Shown: positions 42,332-53,547, counted from the first letter of the stretch. The stretch is DNA of 64,000 bases from Providencia alcalifaciens (GCF_020271745.1 NZ_CP084296.1:2108001-2172000); one strand, 5' to 3'. The notes: a model not told the origin generated them from the letters alone. Numbers and translations: made by a program.

Positions 42332-43654
42332 GTGTTTCTCGCTCAAGAAATTATTCGTAAAAAACGTGACGGCAAACCATTAAGCGAAGAAGAAATTCGC
42401 TTCTTCATCAATGGGGTACGTGATAATACTGTTTCTGAAGGTCAAATTGCAGCCCTTGCAATGACCATCTATTTCAATGATATGACAACCCCTGAACGTG
42501 TCGCACTAACGCTAGCGATGCGTGATTCAGGTTCCGTATTAAATTGGAAATCACTGAATCTTAATGGCCCACTCGTAGATAAACACTCCACGGGCGGTGT
42601 GGGGGATGTGACTTCACTCATGTTGGGACCTATGGTTGCTGCATGCGGCGGGTATGTTCCGATGATCTCCGGCCGCGGCTTAGGTCACACTGGTGGAACC
42701 CTTGATAAGCTCGAAGCTATCCCTGGGTTTGATATTTTCCCTGACGATGAGCGTTTTCGCGACATTATCAAAAATGTAGGCGTGGCAATTATTGGTCAAA
42801 CTAACTCTTTAGCCCCTGCTGATAAGCGTTTCTATGCGACTCGTGATATCACAGCGACCGTGGATTCTATTCCGCTTATCACCGCGTCTATCTTAGGTAA
42901 AAAGTTAGCCGAAGGGTTAGATGCGTTAGTGATGGACGTTAAAGTGGGTTCTGGTGCATTTATGCCAACCTACGAAAAATCAGAACAACTGGCTGAATCT
43001 ATCGTGCAAGTCGCCAATGGCGCAGGTTGTAATACCACCGCGTTATTAACTGACATGAATGAAGTGCTGGCATCCAGTGCTGGTAACGCAGTGGAAGTGC
43101 GCGAAGCTGTGCAATTCTTGACGGGTGAATACCGTAACCCACGTTTGTTTGAAGTCACCATGGCGCTGTGTGTGGAAATGTTAGTTTCCGGTAAATTGGC
43201 GTCGGATCGTGACGATGCGCGTCAGAAATTACAAGCGGTACTGGATAACGGCAAAGCGGCGGAAGTGTTTGGTCGTATGGTTGCGGCACAAAAAGGACCG
43301 AAAGATTTTGTTGAAAATTACAGCAAATATCTGCCAACTGCCGTCCTCAGCAAGGCGGTTTACGCACCACAAGCGGGCATTATCACACAAATGGACACAC
43401 GAGCACTGGGTATGTCTGTGGTAACGTTAGGGGGTGGTCGTCGTAAAGCTTCTGATCCTATCGATTACAGCGTTGGCTTAAGTGATATCGTAGCATTAGG
43501 TAGCAAAGTTGATACCCAAACCCCACTTGCGATCATTCATGCCAATAGCGAAAAATCATGGGAAGATGCAGCGAAAGAAGTTCGCGCTGCTATGATTATT
43601 GGGGATAAAGCCCCAGAAGCGACACCAATGGTCTATCGTCAAATTAGTGAATAA
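42332..43654 (+). CDS. deoA: Thymidine phosphorylase
   Basis: A 440-residue enzyme, GTG start after AAGGAG, the same length as E. coli DeoA. It splits thymidine to thymine and deoxyribose-1-phosphate. Motifs KHSTGGVGD (phosphate binding, from about residue 84) and [16 protein letters not shown] are conserved. About 100 bp separate it from deoC, with no obvious terminator. Confidence 0.97.
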   Translation: MFLAQEIIRKKRDGKPLSEEEIRFFINGVRDNTVSEGQIAALAMTIYFNDMTTPERVALTLAMRDSGSVLNWKSLNLNGPLVDKHSTGGVGDVTSLMLGPMVAACGGYVPMISGRGLGHTGGTLDKLEAIPGFDIFPDDERFRDIIKNVGVAIIGQTNSLAPADKRFYATRDITATVDSIPLITASILGKKLAEGLDALVMDVKVGSGAFMPTYEKSEQLAESIVQVANGAGCNTTALLTDMNEVLASSAGNAVEVREAVQFLTGEYRNPRLFEVTMALCVEMLVSGKLASDRDDARQKLQAVLDNGKAAEVFGRMVAAQKGPKDFVENYSKYLPTAVLSKAVYAPQAGIITQMDTRALGMSVVTLGGGRRKASDPIDYSVGLSDIVALGSKVDTQTPLAIIHANSEKSWEDAAKEVRAAMIIGDKAPEATPMVYRQISE

Positions 43655-43734
43655 ACCGATACCCGCATCTTTCATTGAAGGGTGCGAGTTAGATGACGCG
43701 ATGAACAGATAAGCTGTATCGCAGGAGAATAAAT

Positions 43735-44958
43735 ATGAAACGCACATTTATCATGGTACTGGATTCCTTCGGGATCGGCGCTGCAGGTGATGCCCACAAA
43801 TTCGGTGACGAAGGTTCGAACACTCTAGGTCACATCGCAGACGCTTGTGCTCGTGGGGAAGCAGACAAAGGCCGTAAAGGTCCATTACACCTGCCTAACT
43901 TAACGAAATTAGGTTTAGGAAAAGCAGGGGAAGAATCAAGCGGAAAATTCCCTGCGGGTCTGGATCCAAATGCAGAAATTATCGGTGCATATGGTTACGC
44001 GAGCGAGTTATCTTCAGGTAAAGATACACCGTCGGGTCACTGGGAAATTGCGGGCGTTCCTGTGCTGTTCGATTGGGGCTATTTCGAAAAACACGAAAAC
44101 AGTTTCCCACAAGAATTGCTGGATACGCTGGTAGAAAAAGCCAATTTACCGGGTTATTTAGGTAACTGCCATTCATCGGGTACGGTTATTCTGGACCAAC
44201 TGGGTGAAGAGCACATGAAAACTGGCAAGCCAATTTTCTATACCTCTGCGGACTCTGTATTCCAAATCGCGTGCCATGAAGAGACTTACGGCTTAGATAA
44301 GCTGTATGAGCTGTGTGAAATTGCCCGTGAAGAGTTAACTAAAGGTGGTTACAACATCGGTCGTGTCATTGCGCGTCCATTTGTTGGTGACAAAGCAGGT
44401 AGCTTTGAGCGTACGGGTAACCGCCATGACTTAGCGGTTGAGCCACCAGCACCAACGGTACTGCAAAAATTAGTGGAAGAAAAACAAGGTGAAGTGGTGT
44501 CTATCGGTAAAATTGCCGATATCTACGCTCATGTTGGTATCACCAAAAAAATCAAAGCAACAGGTATCAATGCGTTGTTTGATGCAACCTTAGAAGAGAT
44601 GAAAATCGCGGGTGACGACACTATCGTTTTCACTAACTTCGTGGATTTTGACTCTGCATACGGTCACCGTCGTGATGTTGCCGGTTATGCTGCTGCATTA
44701 GAGCTATTTGATAGCCGCTTACCTGAAATGCTGAAACTGGTTAAAGAAGATGACATTCTTATCTTAACCGCTGACCATGGCTGTGACCCTACTTGGCCGG
44801 GTACAGACCACACTCGTGAACATATCCCAGTGTTGGTGTACGGACCAAAAGTTAAACCGGGTTCTTTAGGTCACCGTGAAACATTCGCAGATATTGGGCA
44901 GACGGTCGCGAATTATTTTGATTTATCACCAATGGAATACGGTAAGCCGATGCTTTAA
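43735..44958 (+). CDS. deoB: Phosphopentomutase
   Basis: A 407-residue alkaline-phosphatase-superfamily enzyme converting (deoxy)ribose-1-phosphate to the 5-phosphate. Metal ligands: [13 protein letters not shown] at the N-terminus and [18 protein letters not shown] near the C-terminus. Length typical. Confidence 0.97.
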   Translation: MKRTFIMVLDSFGIGAAGDAHKFGDEGSNTLGHIADACARGEADKGRKGPLHLPNLTKLGLGKAGEESSGKFPAGLDPNAEIIGAYGYASELSSGKDTPSGHWEIAGVPVLFDWGYFEKHENSFPQELLDTLVEKANLPGYLGNCHSSGTVILDQLGEEHMKTGKPIFYTSADSVFQIACHEETYGLDKLYELCEIAREELTKGGYNIGRVIARPFVGDKAGSFERTGNRHDLAVEPPAPTVLQKLVEEKQGEVVSIGKIADIYAHVGITKKIKATGINALFDATLEEMKIAGDDTIVFTNFVDFDSAYGHRRDVAGYAAALELFDSRLPEMLKLVKEDDILILTADHGCDPTWPGTDHTREHIPVLVYGPKVKPGSLGHRETFADIGQTVANYFDLSPMEYGKPML

Positions 44959-44980
44959 GCTTGCAGCAGGGTGATTTAAA

Positions 44981-45008
44981 AATAAGGCAGGAAACTGCCT
45001 TATTTATT
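44981..45008 (+). terminator. Attenuator-like hairpin between deoB and deoD
   Basis: A perfect 10-bp stem (AATAAGGCAG with CTGCCTTATT) with a GAAA loop, then TATT. It could reduce read-through into deoD. Confidence 0.7.
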
Positions 45009-45041
45009 GTGCACAATTTTAACGATTAAAAGGGAATACGA

Positions 45042-45758
45042 ATGGCTACTCCACATATTAATGCAGAAATGGGTGATTTCGCTGACGTCGTACTGATGCC
45101 GGGTGACCCACTGCGCGCGAAGTACATTGCAGAAACTTTCCTTCAAGATGTTCGCCAAGTGAATAACGTACGCGGTATGTTAGGTTTCACAGGGACTTAT
45201 AAAGGTCGTAAAATTTCCGTTATGGGCCATGGTATGGGTATTCCTTCCTGCTCCATCTATGCAAAAGAGCTGATCACTGATTTTGGCGTTAAAACGCTGA
45301 TCCGTGTTGGTTCATGTGGCGCAGTCATGGATGACGTGAAACTGCGTGACGTGGTTATCGGTATGGGCGCATGTACAGACTCTAAAGTGAACCGTCAGCG
45401 CTTCAAAGACCATGATTTTGCAGCAATTGCAGATTATGACTTAGTGCATAACGCGGTTGAAGCTGCTAAAGCGCGTAACGTAAATGTTCGTGTTGGTAAC
45501 CTGTTCTCTGCGGATCTGTTCTATTCTCCAGACCCAGACATGTTTAAAGTGATGGAAAAATACGGCATCCTCGGTGTGGAAATGGAAGCCGCAGGTATCT
45601 ACGGTGTTGCTGCTGAGTTTGGTGCTCGCGCACTGACTATCTGTACCGTTTCTGACCACATCAAAACTGGCGAGCAAACAACGTCAGAAGAGCGTCAAAC
45701 CACGTTCAATGAAATGATTGAAATCGCACTGGATTCGGTTCTGTTAGGCGATAAATAA
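45042..45758 (+). CDS. deoD: Purine nucleoside phosphorylase
   Basis: A 238-residue hexameric-type PNP. Conserved start [30 protein letters not shown] and catalytic Asp in [11 protein letters not shown] (about residue 204). Final gene of the deo operon; releases purine bases and (deoxy)ribose-1-phosphate. Confidence 0.97.
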   Translation: MATPHINAEMGDFADVVLMPGDPLRAKYIAETFLQDVRQVNNVRGMLGFTGTYKGRKISVMGHGMGIPSCSIYAKELITDFGVKTLIRVGSCGAVMDDVKLRDVVIGMGACTDSKVNRQRFKDHDFAAIADYDLVHNAVEAAKARNVNVRVGNLFSADLFYSPDPDMFKVMEKYGILGVEMEAAGIYGVAAEFGARALTICTVSDHIKTGEQTTSEERQTTFNEMIEIALDSVLLGDK

Positions 45759-45786
45759 TTGTTAATTAGCGCTCTAATCTGAATAT

Positions 45787-45814
45787 AAAAATGCCACTTT
45801 CGAGTGGCATTTTT
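45787..45814. terminator. Bidirectional terminator between deoD and the GNAT gene
   Basis: AAAAATGCCACT-TTCG-AGTGGCATTTTT, a 12-bp perfect stem with T-runs on both strands. Confidence 0.9.
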
Positions 45815-45829
45815 GATTTATAAATCTGC

Positions 45830-46330
45830 TTAAATTTTCGATTTAATTCGACTCATCACAATCGCATCCACATACACACCATCACGAAAAGCGTAATCAC
45901 GCAAAACCCCCTCTTGCTTGAAGCCAAATTTTTCATATAGACCGAAACCGCTACCATTAGAGGCAAAGACTTCTAATTCAATGCGGTGAACATTCAGCCA
46001 ATTGTCACAGTAATCCACCATAACTTGCATTAATTTTGAACCAATTCCTTTGCCTTGATAAGCCTGGCTCACAGTAATACCGAAACTTGCCACATGTCGG
46101 CGACGTATTTGTGCTGGTTGATGCACGACAAGTAGCCCCACCACGGCATTATCAAGTGTGGCGACAAATTGAGTCACTAGCGGATCATTGACTCCTAGTC
46201 GAGCTTCCCATGTTTTCTCTGTGGGATAAGGCAGTTGCAAAGTGTTGGCATAAGCGGAGTAATCAGCATGCATTTGTGTGATAGCGTGGACATCGTCCAA
46301 AGTGGCTCTACGTATTATTACGTTGTTCAC
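45830..46330 (-). CDS. GNAT acetyltransferase, AaaT/YhhY-like
   Basis: A 166-residue GNAT-fold acetyltransferase. The acetyl-CoA motif is QAYQGKGIGSKLMQ (about residues 89-102), and the NWLNVHRIELEVFASN and GFGLYEKFGFKQEG segments match E. coli YhhY/AaaT closely. AaaT acetylates aromatic and sulfur amino acids; the substrate here is inferred. Confidence 0.82.
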   Translation of the reverse strand: MNNVIIRRATLDDVHAITQMHADYSAYANTLQLPYPTEKTWEARLGVNDPLVTQFVATLDNAVVGLLVVHQPAQIRRRHVASFGITVSQAYQGKGIGSKLMQVMVDYCDNWLNVHRIELEVFASNGSGFGLYEKFGFKQEGVLRDYAFRDGVYVDAIVMSRIKSKI

Positions 46331-46538
46331 AAAAATTTCCTTTTATTATCGTTTTTTAGAAGAATATTAATCACATTAAAAGCAATGTATGTCAACGAAG
46401 TAAATGGCTTATTTCCATGGATTAATATGGGGAATATAAATTTTAATATTGAAAACATATAAATGGCGATATTTGATATCGTAGATAAATTGAAGGATAT
46501 ATTATTATTTTTATTTTATTTAAATTAAGGAAGCGAGT

Positions 46539-47321
46539 ATGTCATTTATTAGAAATGGTTCAATTAGCAATAAAAATAATATATTCCTAAATAAGGGCGT
46601 AAATCATGATGTTCAGCACAAATCTGGATTCAAAAGTACATTGAACTCAACGATTGGATGCTTTATTTCATCTGTTCAAAATAAGCTTGATTCAGTCAAT
46701 GAAATGGTATTGCGAAAAAAAGTGATTAGAAGCTACCATTCAGTCATTGAATCTATTGAAATTAAATCAAATAATAATGATATTTCAAAGAAATCACTAA
46801 GAAAAATAGAGCGTAAAATTACGGAAATTAACAAGAATAATTCGTTCCTAGAGAGTGTGGATATTAAAAAAACGATTAAAGCTAAAACGAAAAGTGCTAA
46901 TGAACCTGTGCGTGAAAAAATTGCTATGATGCTTGATCGTAAGTTTGGGATTGATATTTATCATAGTGAAGAAAAAGCATCTTCTATGGTAAAACCCGAA
47001 AGCGATTTTATTGATTCGCAAGTTTCAAATAGAAATGTAAATTCAGATGTAAACGATATTGCATTTTTAAACTCAGTAAAAAATCACCAAATGATACCAG
47101 TGGAAAAGAAAGATAATAAAATTAATAAAGATAGCTATATCCTTTCAAAGATAGAAGAAGTTGATGTGGAAGAAGATAATGAAAATAACTTATTAAGCTT
47201 TAAAAAAGATATCGAGAAAACAATTGAAGCACTTTCTAAGTTAAAAATAAAATTTAAAACCAGAAGGAATGAATTGAGTTTACGTGATGCTTATAAAGTT
47301 AATAAAAATTCATTCAATTAA
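46539..47321 (+). CDS. AT-rich Lys/Ser-rich orphan protein 1
   Basis: A 260-residue protein with no recognised domain. It is very rich in Lys, Asn and Ser, mostly helical, with no signal peptide or membrane segment. Its gene is far more AT-rich than the deo genes, a sign of recent transfer. A terminator hairpin follows and a similar orphan gene comes next. An injected effector or secreted protein is possible, but unsupported. Confidence 0.6.
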   Translation: MSFIRNGSISNKNNIFLNKGVNHDVQHKSGFKSTLNSTIGCFISSVQNKLDSVNEMVLRKKVIRSYHSVIESIEIKSNNNDISKKSLRKIERKITEINKNNSFLESVDIKKTIKAKTKSANEPVREKIAMMLDRKFGIDIYHSEEKASSMVKPESDFIDSQVSNRNVNSDVNDIAFLNSVKNHQMIPVEKKDNKINKDSYILSKIEEVDVEEDNENNLLSFKKDIEKTIEALSKLKIKFKTRRNELSLRDAYKVNKNSFN

Positions 47322-47352
47322 ATTTTTAATACAATAATATAACTATTCTCAA

Positions 47353-47400
47353 AAGAGCTTATTTCTTAGTTAATGTTAAGAATAAGCTCTTTTTTTAAAA
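47353..47400 (+). terminator. Terminator after orphan gene 1
   Basis: A long stem (AAGAGCTTATT... with ...AATAAGCTCTT) followed by seven T. Confidence 0.88.
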
Positions 47401-47430
47401 CTAAACTAGTTTATACAAAAAGGAATGTAT

Positions 47431-48987
47431 ATGAAACTTTTTCAAAATCAATCTAAAACTGCTGCGTTAATTGATGGTTCATTGAATGATATGGTAATCG
47501 CAATAACTAAAAATCCAAAGGTTTTCGAAGGGAAAAGCGATATCATCATCGATAAAATTAAAGCAGCCAAAAACAATGGTGGAGATGGCTGGACAGAAAT
47601 AAATAATGCATGGAGCATTGTTGCAAGCGAGGGTGCGAAAAGAAAAATTGATAAGTATTTTAATAAAGCCTTAAAGGTTGTGAATGGCACGGAAAATGAA
47701 TATTTAAAAGCGAGTGTAAAATCGGAAGCGAAAAGCGAAAGTTCATCGGATAAACTTACTGCAGCCTCTCCTTCAGGTGAGAAAAAAGTAAAGTCAAGCC
47801 CTGTACTGGAAAAAATTGAGAGCAAGTTTACTCAGTTTAAATCAGATGTGAAATCAGAAATAAAAAGTAAATTGGATTTAATTAGGATAAAAGAAATCAA
47901 TCAACCAAAAGAGAGTCAAGAGCTCAAGGAAGTTTTTTACAACAGTTTTGAAGAGTTAACAGATAACTTAAAAATCGGGGAAAGGCTTTCAGAAAAAAAC
48001 TTGAGCTATATAAATGTATTAATTAGCTATATTAGAACGAGAAAAGCCATTGATGGAAATGATCAGGTAAGAACGGAATTGGAGAATTTTTTCATCGGTA
48101 TTATTGGAAAATTGGACAATGATTCTGATAAAAAAACGGTTCTTAACCTTTTTCAAGAACAACGATTTTTATCAATCTATAAATCCTATTATCGGACAAT
48201 GTCTTACTCTATCTTGTCTCTGCTTGAGAAACATCATTACCCGAAGGAAATTACCGCAGAAATCAAAAAGCAGATTATGGCCTATTCAAATGAAAACTTA
48301 GATAAACTTAAATCAAATAAGGCCGATTACATGGAGTCAGTGAAAAATATCAAAGATATAAAAAGTGGTGCTGGATTTGATGCCTTTAACTCGATTGATA
48401 GTATAAAAAAAATTACGCTAATTAAAAAAGTTCTTTCCGATAATGAATTTACAGGTGAGAAAGGCGAATGTTTAACTACATTGAGTCATAATGTAAAAGA
48501 TGGGCGTATTATTGAATTTATCAAAGAGAAAATGAATTCGGATATTGAATCATTACAGTCTGAATATGATGCCAAGCGCGACAAAGAAAAAAGCCTATAT
48601 GATAATTATATTAAAGAGAAAAATGAGGTTGTAGATACGAGCATTAATAGAATTCAATCAATGTTAATAATGAAATCAATCCCTAAAAGTATTGTGGATT
48701 CTGTGATTGACTCGATTCATAAAAAAAGAAGTGGCTCAAAGATAGATGTTTTTTCCTCTAGACTTGATTTAATTATTAACATTCTACAGTGTAAGAGAAT
48801 CAAGGTTAATAAAATTGCTAACGATATTGAACATTATCTGAATCTTTCAACGGATAAATTAATATCAGAGGTTGAAATAGCAAAATCTAAGAAATCATCA
48901 TTTAAAGAGCGCTTTTATTCATTATTTAATGACTTAAATAATCGGATACTAAATTTTATTTATAATGTAAGACATGTATTTAAATAA
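47431..48987 (+). CDS. AT-rich Lys/Ser-rich orphan protein 2
   Basis: A 518-residue protein from ATG 47431 (GGA 6 nt upstream; ATG 47425 is too close). A short N-terminal globular region is followed by a low-complexity Lys/Ser/Glu region (about residues 90-130) and then long helical, coiled-coil-like stretches (QSEYDAKRDKEKSLYDNYIKEK). No domain or signal peptide recognised. Same AT-rich composition as orphan 1, so the two were probably acquired together. Confidence 0.62.
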   Translation: MKLFQNQSKTAALIDGSLNDMVIAITKNPKVFEGKSDIIIDKIKAAKNNGGDGWTEINNAWSIVASEGAKRKIDKYFNKALKVVNGTENEYLKASVKSEAKSESSSDKLTAASPSGEKKVKSSPVLEKIESKFTQFKSDVKSEIKSKLDLIRIKEINQPKESQELKEVFYNSFEELTDNLKIGERLSEKNLSYINVLISYIRTRKAIDGNDQVRTELENFFIGIIGKLDNDSDKKTVLNLFQEQRFLSIYKSYYRTMSYSILSLLEKHHYPKEITAEIKKQIMAYSNENLDKLKSNKADYMESVKNIKDIKSGAGFDAFNSIDSIKKITLIKKVLSDNEFTGEKGECLTTLSHNVKDGRIIEFIKEKMNSDIESLQSEYDAKRDKEKSLYDNYIKEKNEVVDTSINRIQSMLIMKSIPKSIVDSVIDSIHKKRSGSKIDVFSSRLDLIINILQCKRIKVNKIANDIEHYLNLSTDKLISEVEIAKSKKSSFKERFYSLFNDLNNRILNFIYNVRHVFK

Positions 48988-49012
48988 GGGTATGGTTAAT
49001 GTGAAACAAAAA

Positions 49013-49045
49013 CCAACCGCTTGATAAATTAAGCGGTTGGCTTCT
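49013..49045. terminator. Terminator between orphan gene 2 and the M16 gene
   Basis: A perfect 10-bp stem (CCAACCGCTT with AAGCGGTTGG) and a weak T-run; lies between convergent genes. Confidence 0.75.
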
Positions 49046-49061
49046 TACGATACTATAACGG

Positions 49062-51851
49062 CTATGGCGTCATCATAAATATTTTTTGATTTTGCCCTAA
49101 GTATTTACCCGCTAACTGATTTATCTGTGGGAGTGTTAAGGACTCAATCACCGCACGTTCTTGCGTGAGGCGTTGATATTGCCCATCATCAGCTGCGATT
49201 TGTGCGAGTGCTTCAGTCCAATAGCTTGAGCTATCCGTGACTTGTGCATTTTCAGTGAGCCAAATATTTTTGGCTTCCGTTAACTCTTTTTCCGTTACAC
49301 CCGTTTGGCGCAGCTGGGCAACAGTATTGTGTGCCAACGTCACCATTTCTGACGCACGTTCTGGCGCGGTGGTGAAATTTAAGCGTCCGGTGTAATACGG
49401 TTGTGGTTTCTTCGCTAACATTTGCGAGAAGCTAAGGGCATAAATGCCGCTGGCTTTTTCACGCAATTCGCTACGCAGGCGCTGGCTAACAATGGTATCA
49501 ATCAATTGTAGAGCCAGCTGATCTTGCTGAGACCACTGGGCTGGCGCGGCAAATTGAATGCTGATCATACTCTTATCGCTGCTACTGATCGGATATTGCT
49601 GATTAAAGCTGGCCATCTTCGGCATGATCCCTTGGTTGCGCCATGCCAGTTTGCCATCATGGGCAGGTAGTGTTGCGACCCATTGCTCCAATAGTGGTTT
49701 CAGTTCGCGGGCATTCATCGCACCAGTGATAACCAATGTCATATCTGACGTGGAAGTGAGTAATTGGCGGTTGGCTTGTTGAAGCTGCTGAGCGGTAAAT
49801 GTCTTCCAAGCGCCTTCAGGGGAGATCACTAACAGCTCGCCATGTTGGTAACTTTGCTGATTAATATGGTCGAGGAAGGTGCGCTCTACAGGCATTTTCG
49901 ATAAGTTCAGTGCGAAAGCCTGCTTTTGCTGCTCGAGTTTCTCTCCGCTAAACTGCGGCGCGGTCAGCTTTAAATTCAGTAGCTGCAACGCGGTTTCGAG
50001 ATTATCAACGGGAGTTTTACCTCGATAACCGTGGTTGAGTAGCTCGCTATAAGGGCGAACGCTAACCTGATTTTGTTTGGCTAATAACGCCAAATCACGG
50101 GCACTGTAATTGCCATAACCGCTGCTTTCTGGCAGCTTCATTGCCCAGTCGGTTAAGCCTGCAGTTTGCAGGGTTTCAAGGGAACGACCACCCGGCAGCT
50201 GTAAGTTAAACTGAATATCATCTTTGAGATTTTTATCCGTTTTAACAATCACTTTAATGCCATTGCTGAGTGTCCACTGCTCTGTTTTTTCAATAGGCAG
50301 TGACGCTTGTTCGGTAATTGTGCCTTTTGCTACGACGGGTAACTTCAGGCTAATGGCTTGAGAACGCAGCGTGAACGGACCCGGTTGTGTTTGGCGAATT
50401 CGTTGCCACTGTTCATTGAAGGTTTGTTTGTTCACCGCCTTTTCATCGGTATCAGGGCCAATCAGCGCTAAGCGTGGGGATGCGACCTGTAAAAGGCTAG
50501 CCACATGACGCTGTAAATCTTGAGGCTGGATATTTTTAGTTAATTGGTAGCTATTATCCAACTGCTGGCGTTTGTTCCACATCGGCATTTCATATTCGAG
50601 TGCGGTGGTCAGTTGCCCAGCTAAGTATTCATTACTATAACGCTGCTCGGAACCGGCTTGTTGGCTCAGTTTCTTCAACATGCCTTGCTTGGCGCTATCC
50701 AGCTCTTGTTGAGTCACAGGTTCGGTCGCAAGGCGTTGTAGTTCAGTAAACAGAATTGCGGTCGCGCCTGTATAATCATTACCTTTCGGGTGGATGATCA
50801 TCAGCTGCTGAAGGCGTTGGTTATCTAGCATTGCTCCTTGTTCATTAATACTAATGGACGGCAAAATGCCATTATCGACCATCACGGAAAAACGTTGATT
50901 CAAGATGGTCAACCATAAATTATCCATCAGATCGTCGGTTTGACCTTGGCGAGTATTCAGCGGTGCGGAGACATTTTTTTGCAGTGAAAACTGCACGTAG
51001 CGGGCACCTTGTTCTTTATCAAATACCCCTTGAACAAGCATATTGTTGGAATCGGCAAAGCGCTTCCATTCTGGAGAATCTTGGGCAATTTTTTCCGGCT
51101 TTGGTAACGCAAACAACGTTTTTACTTCATCACGTACTGTTGATGTGCTGAAGTCCCCAATAATCAATAAGCTCATGCGCTGAGGCTGATACCACGTTTT
51201 GTAGTAGGCCTTGGCTTGCTCAATAGGGGCTTGGCGAACCACATCAAGGGAGCCAATAGGGTTACGCTCTGCGTAGCGGCTACCGTGGTAACGCAATTTT
51301 TCGAGGCTGTCATTAATGCGGTAGCCCATGCCTTGACGCAAGCGCCACTCTTCAATAATGACGGGGCGCTCTTTTTCAAATGCCTCGGTATCGAAGGTCA
51401 TATTTGCTGCCCAATCCGCCATGACCTGTAACCCTGTGCTGACTTGCGCTGGCGTGGCATTTGGCAGTGACAATTTATATAAGGTGCTGTTGAGACTGGT
51501 GATCGCATTGACGTGACTACCGAGTTTAAGCCCTTGCTGTTCTAATTGCTTAAAGCCTGTGGTGCCGGGGAAATGTTGGGTACCTTTAAACGCCATATGT
51601 TCAGTAAAATGGGCTAAACCGAGTTGCTGTTCGGTTTCTTGCAATGAACCCGCATTGATCAATAAGCGCAGCTCGACCCCTGGTTGATTGCGCTGAAGCA
51701 GATAAACTTGCAGCCCATTATCGAGTTGATAATGTTGCAGATCTTGGCGTACTGGCAGCAATGTTTGCTCGCCAGATTGTCGAGGTGCGCCGTTAACACA
51801 GCCTCCTAAAAGAGCCGCAATGACGGCGACCAAGGTAATTTTACGAAGCAT
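49062..51851 (-). CDS. M16 zinc metallopeptidase lipoprotein, PqqL-like
   Basis: A 929-residue protein of the M16 family. Lipobox LLGGC (Cys18) predicts an envelope lipoprotein. The inverted zinc motif HFTEH is at residues 81-85, and two M16 domain repeats fit the length. E. coli PqqL and Pectobacterium FusC are such proteases next to a TonB receptor. It overlaps the ABC transporter gene by 11 bp, so they share a transcript. Likely role is processing an imported protein or peptide. Confidence 0.85.
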   Translation of the reverse strand: MLRKITLVAVIAALLGGCVNGAPRQSGEQTLLPVRQDLQHYQLDNGLQVYLLQRNQPGVELRLLINAGSLQETEQQLGLAHFTEHMAFKGTQHFPGTTGFKQLEQQGLKLGSHVNAITSLNSTLYKLSLPNATPAQVSTGLQVMADWAANMTFDTEAFEKERPVIIEEWRLRQGMGYRINDSLEKLRYHGSRYAERNPIGSLDVVRQAPIEQAKAYYKTWYQPQRMSLLIIGDFSTSTVRDEVKTLFALPKPEKIAQDSPEWKRFADSNNMLVQGVFDKEQGARYVQFSLQKNVSAPLNTRQGQTDDLMDNLWLTILNQRFSVMVDNGILPSISINEQGAMLDNQRLQQLMIIHPKGNDYTGATAILFTELQRLATEPVTQQELDSAKQGMLKKLSQQAGSEQRYSNEYLAGQLTTALEYEMPMWNKRQQLDNSYQLTKNIQPQDLQRHVASLLQVASPRLALIGPDTDEKAVNKQTFNEQWQRIRQTQPGPFTLRSQAISLKLPVVAKGTITEQASLPIEKTEQWTLSNGIKVIVKTDKNLKDDIQFNLQLPGGRSLETLQTAGLTDWAMKLPESSGYGNYSARDLALLAKQNQVSVRPYSELLNHGYRGKTPVDNLETALQLLNLKLTAPQFSGEKLEQQKQAFALNLSKMPVERTFLDHINQQSYQHGELLVISPEGAWKTFTAQQLQQANRQLLTSTSDMTLVITGAMNARELKPLLEQWVATLPAHDGKLAWRNQGIMPKMASFNQQYPISSSDKSMISIQFAAPAQWSQQDQLALQLIDTIVSQRLRSELREKASGIYALSFSQMLAKKPQPYYTGRLNFTTAPERASEMVTLAHNTVAQLRQTGVTEKELTEAKNIWLTENAQVTDSSSYWTEALAQIAADDGQYQRLTQERAVIESLTLPQINQLAGKYLGQNQKIFMMTP

Positions 51852-53547
51852 ATTCTGGGGCTCCTGTCATCAATGGGGTATTTTGCGTTGTTTCAGATAA
51901 ACGCAGATGCTTATCAGCTAATGGGTCAATAAAGCTTTGATGGCTAACCAAAACGATGCTGCTGGCGGGGAGTTGGGCTTTTAGCATATTTAGCAAAGCC
52001 AGCGCACTCGGTTCATCTAGGGCAGAGGTCATTTCATCCAATAGCATTAACTTAGGTTGATTTAGAAGCAGTCGCGCAAACATGATCCGCTGCTGTTCAC
52101 CGCCAGAAAGTCGGTTATGCCAATCGGTTTCTAAAGCCAGTTGTGAATGAAGTTTTTCTAATCCAACAAGGGTCAGCGCATATTTCAGATCCGAAGCCGC
52201 AAATTGGCTGGCATCTTGTGGGTAAGCCAATAAGTTATCTAAACGGCTTATTGGTAAATAAAGCCGCTGCGGGATCCACATTACGTTATTTGTACGTGTA
52301 ATCTCACCATCAAAGAATGGCCAATGACCGCTTAATGTGCGCAGTAGCGTGGATTTACCAATACCGGAACGACCGGAGATCAACATCAGCTCACCGCTTT
52401 TGAGGTTAAGCTCAATGGCGCTCAGTAATGGGCGATGATCTGCCGTAAACAGGCTCAAATTTGCCGTTAATGGTAGGCTATCTTCGTTGATAGTGGCTTC
52501 TGGGGTTTTATCGTTTTCCAATAACACCACGAAGTTGTACAGACGCGTGACGGTAGCTTGCCATGCCGCAATCTCTTTATAGGCAAAAATAAACCAGCCC
52601 AATGAAGTCGCTACACTGGTGAACGCTTGGCGCAGCTGCATTAATCCACCCAGCATAATCTCACCGGCTAAAAATTTAGGTAATGCGAGTAACACAGGGG
52701 CGAGGGCGGTCACTTGCTGATAGCCGACGGTATAAAACGATAAATTACGTTCGCAGCGAATTAACTGGTTCCAGTTACGGATAATTTCACTAAAGCGGGT
52801 CATCAGCTCTTTACGATCTTGTTGCTCACCCCGTTGTCCTGCGATGGCATCCCCATGTTGGCGGCAATTGATTAACGAGCTACGGTAATCCGCTTCACGG
52901 CGCTGTTTATCCATATGCAGGCGGCGCAGTGGGAAACCAATGAGCTGGGTTAGCGCGATCCCGATGATGGTGTAAATAATACAGGCCCAGAACATATAGC
53001 CCGGAATGGTCCAATCGCTGTCGGCGAAGCTTAATGAAAGGCTGCCTGAAAGCGTCCACAAAATCGCGGCAAAGGAAATTAATGTCAGCATTGAATGCAA
53101 GAAAGTGACGAGCAGATTCAGTGTGGATTCAATCAGTAAGCGAATATCTTCTGCAATACGTTGATCTGGGTTATCGGGCTCTTGGGAGACGAGCCTCAGC
53201 ATATAGTGTTTACTGTTGCTGGAAAGCCAGCGACCGAGCACTTGCTCGGTCATGCCTTTACGCCAACGGATAATCAGCATCTGCTTGAGGTAGGTGCCCA
53301 TCACCACCACAAAAATCAGCCCGCTGACGAGAATCACAAAGTATTGCAGCAGCCCATACAGTGCTTGCCCGTCCAGCTTTTGCAGGGCGTTATAGAAATC
53401 CCCGTTCCACATGTTCATTTTGACATTGAACCAGACGGAAGAGAGGGTTAGCCCTAATGAGGCAAACAGCAGTACCCAGCATACAAGGGCAGCACGCTGC
53501 CCCCAAAAAGGTTTAACTAAATAGAAAAATTGTTTAATGGTCTTCAT
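51841..53547 (-). CDS. YddA/FusD-like ABC transporter
   Basis: A 568-residue fused ABC protein: about six membrane segments in the N-terminal ~330 residues (SbmA/BacA-like), then an ATPase with Walker A GRSGIGKST, signature LSGGEQQRI and Walker B LMLLDE. E. coli yddA sits with yddB and pqqL in the same order. It probably moves a peptide or cofactor across the inner membrane; direction is unknown. Confidence 0.85.
   Translation of the reverse strand: MKTIKQFFYLVKPFWGQRAALVCWVLLFASLGLTLSSVWFNVKMNMWNGDFYNALQKLDGQALYGLLQYFVILVSGLIFVVVMGTYLKQMLIIRWRKGMTEQVLGRWLSSNSKHYMLRLVSQEPDNPDQRIAEDIRLLIESTLNLLVTFLHSMLTLISFAAILWTLSGSLSLSFADSDWTIPGYMFWACIIYTIIGIALTQLIGFPLRRLHMDKQRREADYRSSLINCRQHGDAIAGQRGEQQDRKELMTRFSEIIRNWNQLIRCERNLSFYTVGYQQVTALAPVLLALPKFLAGEIMLGGLMQLRQAFTSVATSLGWFIFAYKEIAAWQATVTRLYNFVVLLENDKTPEATINEDSLPLTANLSLFTADHRPLLSAIELNLKSGELMLISGRSGIGKSTLLRTLSGHWPFFDGEITRTNNVMWIPQRLYLPISRLDNLLAYPQDASQFAASDLKYALTLVGLEKLHSQLALETDWHNRLSGGEQQRIMFARLLLNQPKLMLLDEMTSALDEPSALALLNMLKAQLPASSIVLVSHQSFIDPLADKHLRLSETTQNTPLMTGAPEYAS

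Noticed and set aside
50963..53451. Several plus-strand ORFs of 60-100 aa opposite the M16 and ABC genes
   Set aside because: They are antisense shadows of well-supported genes with no start signals or family likeness.
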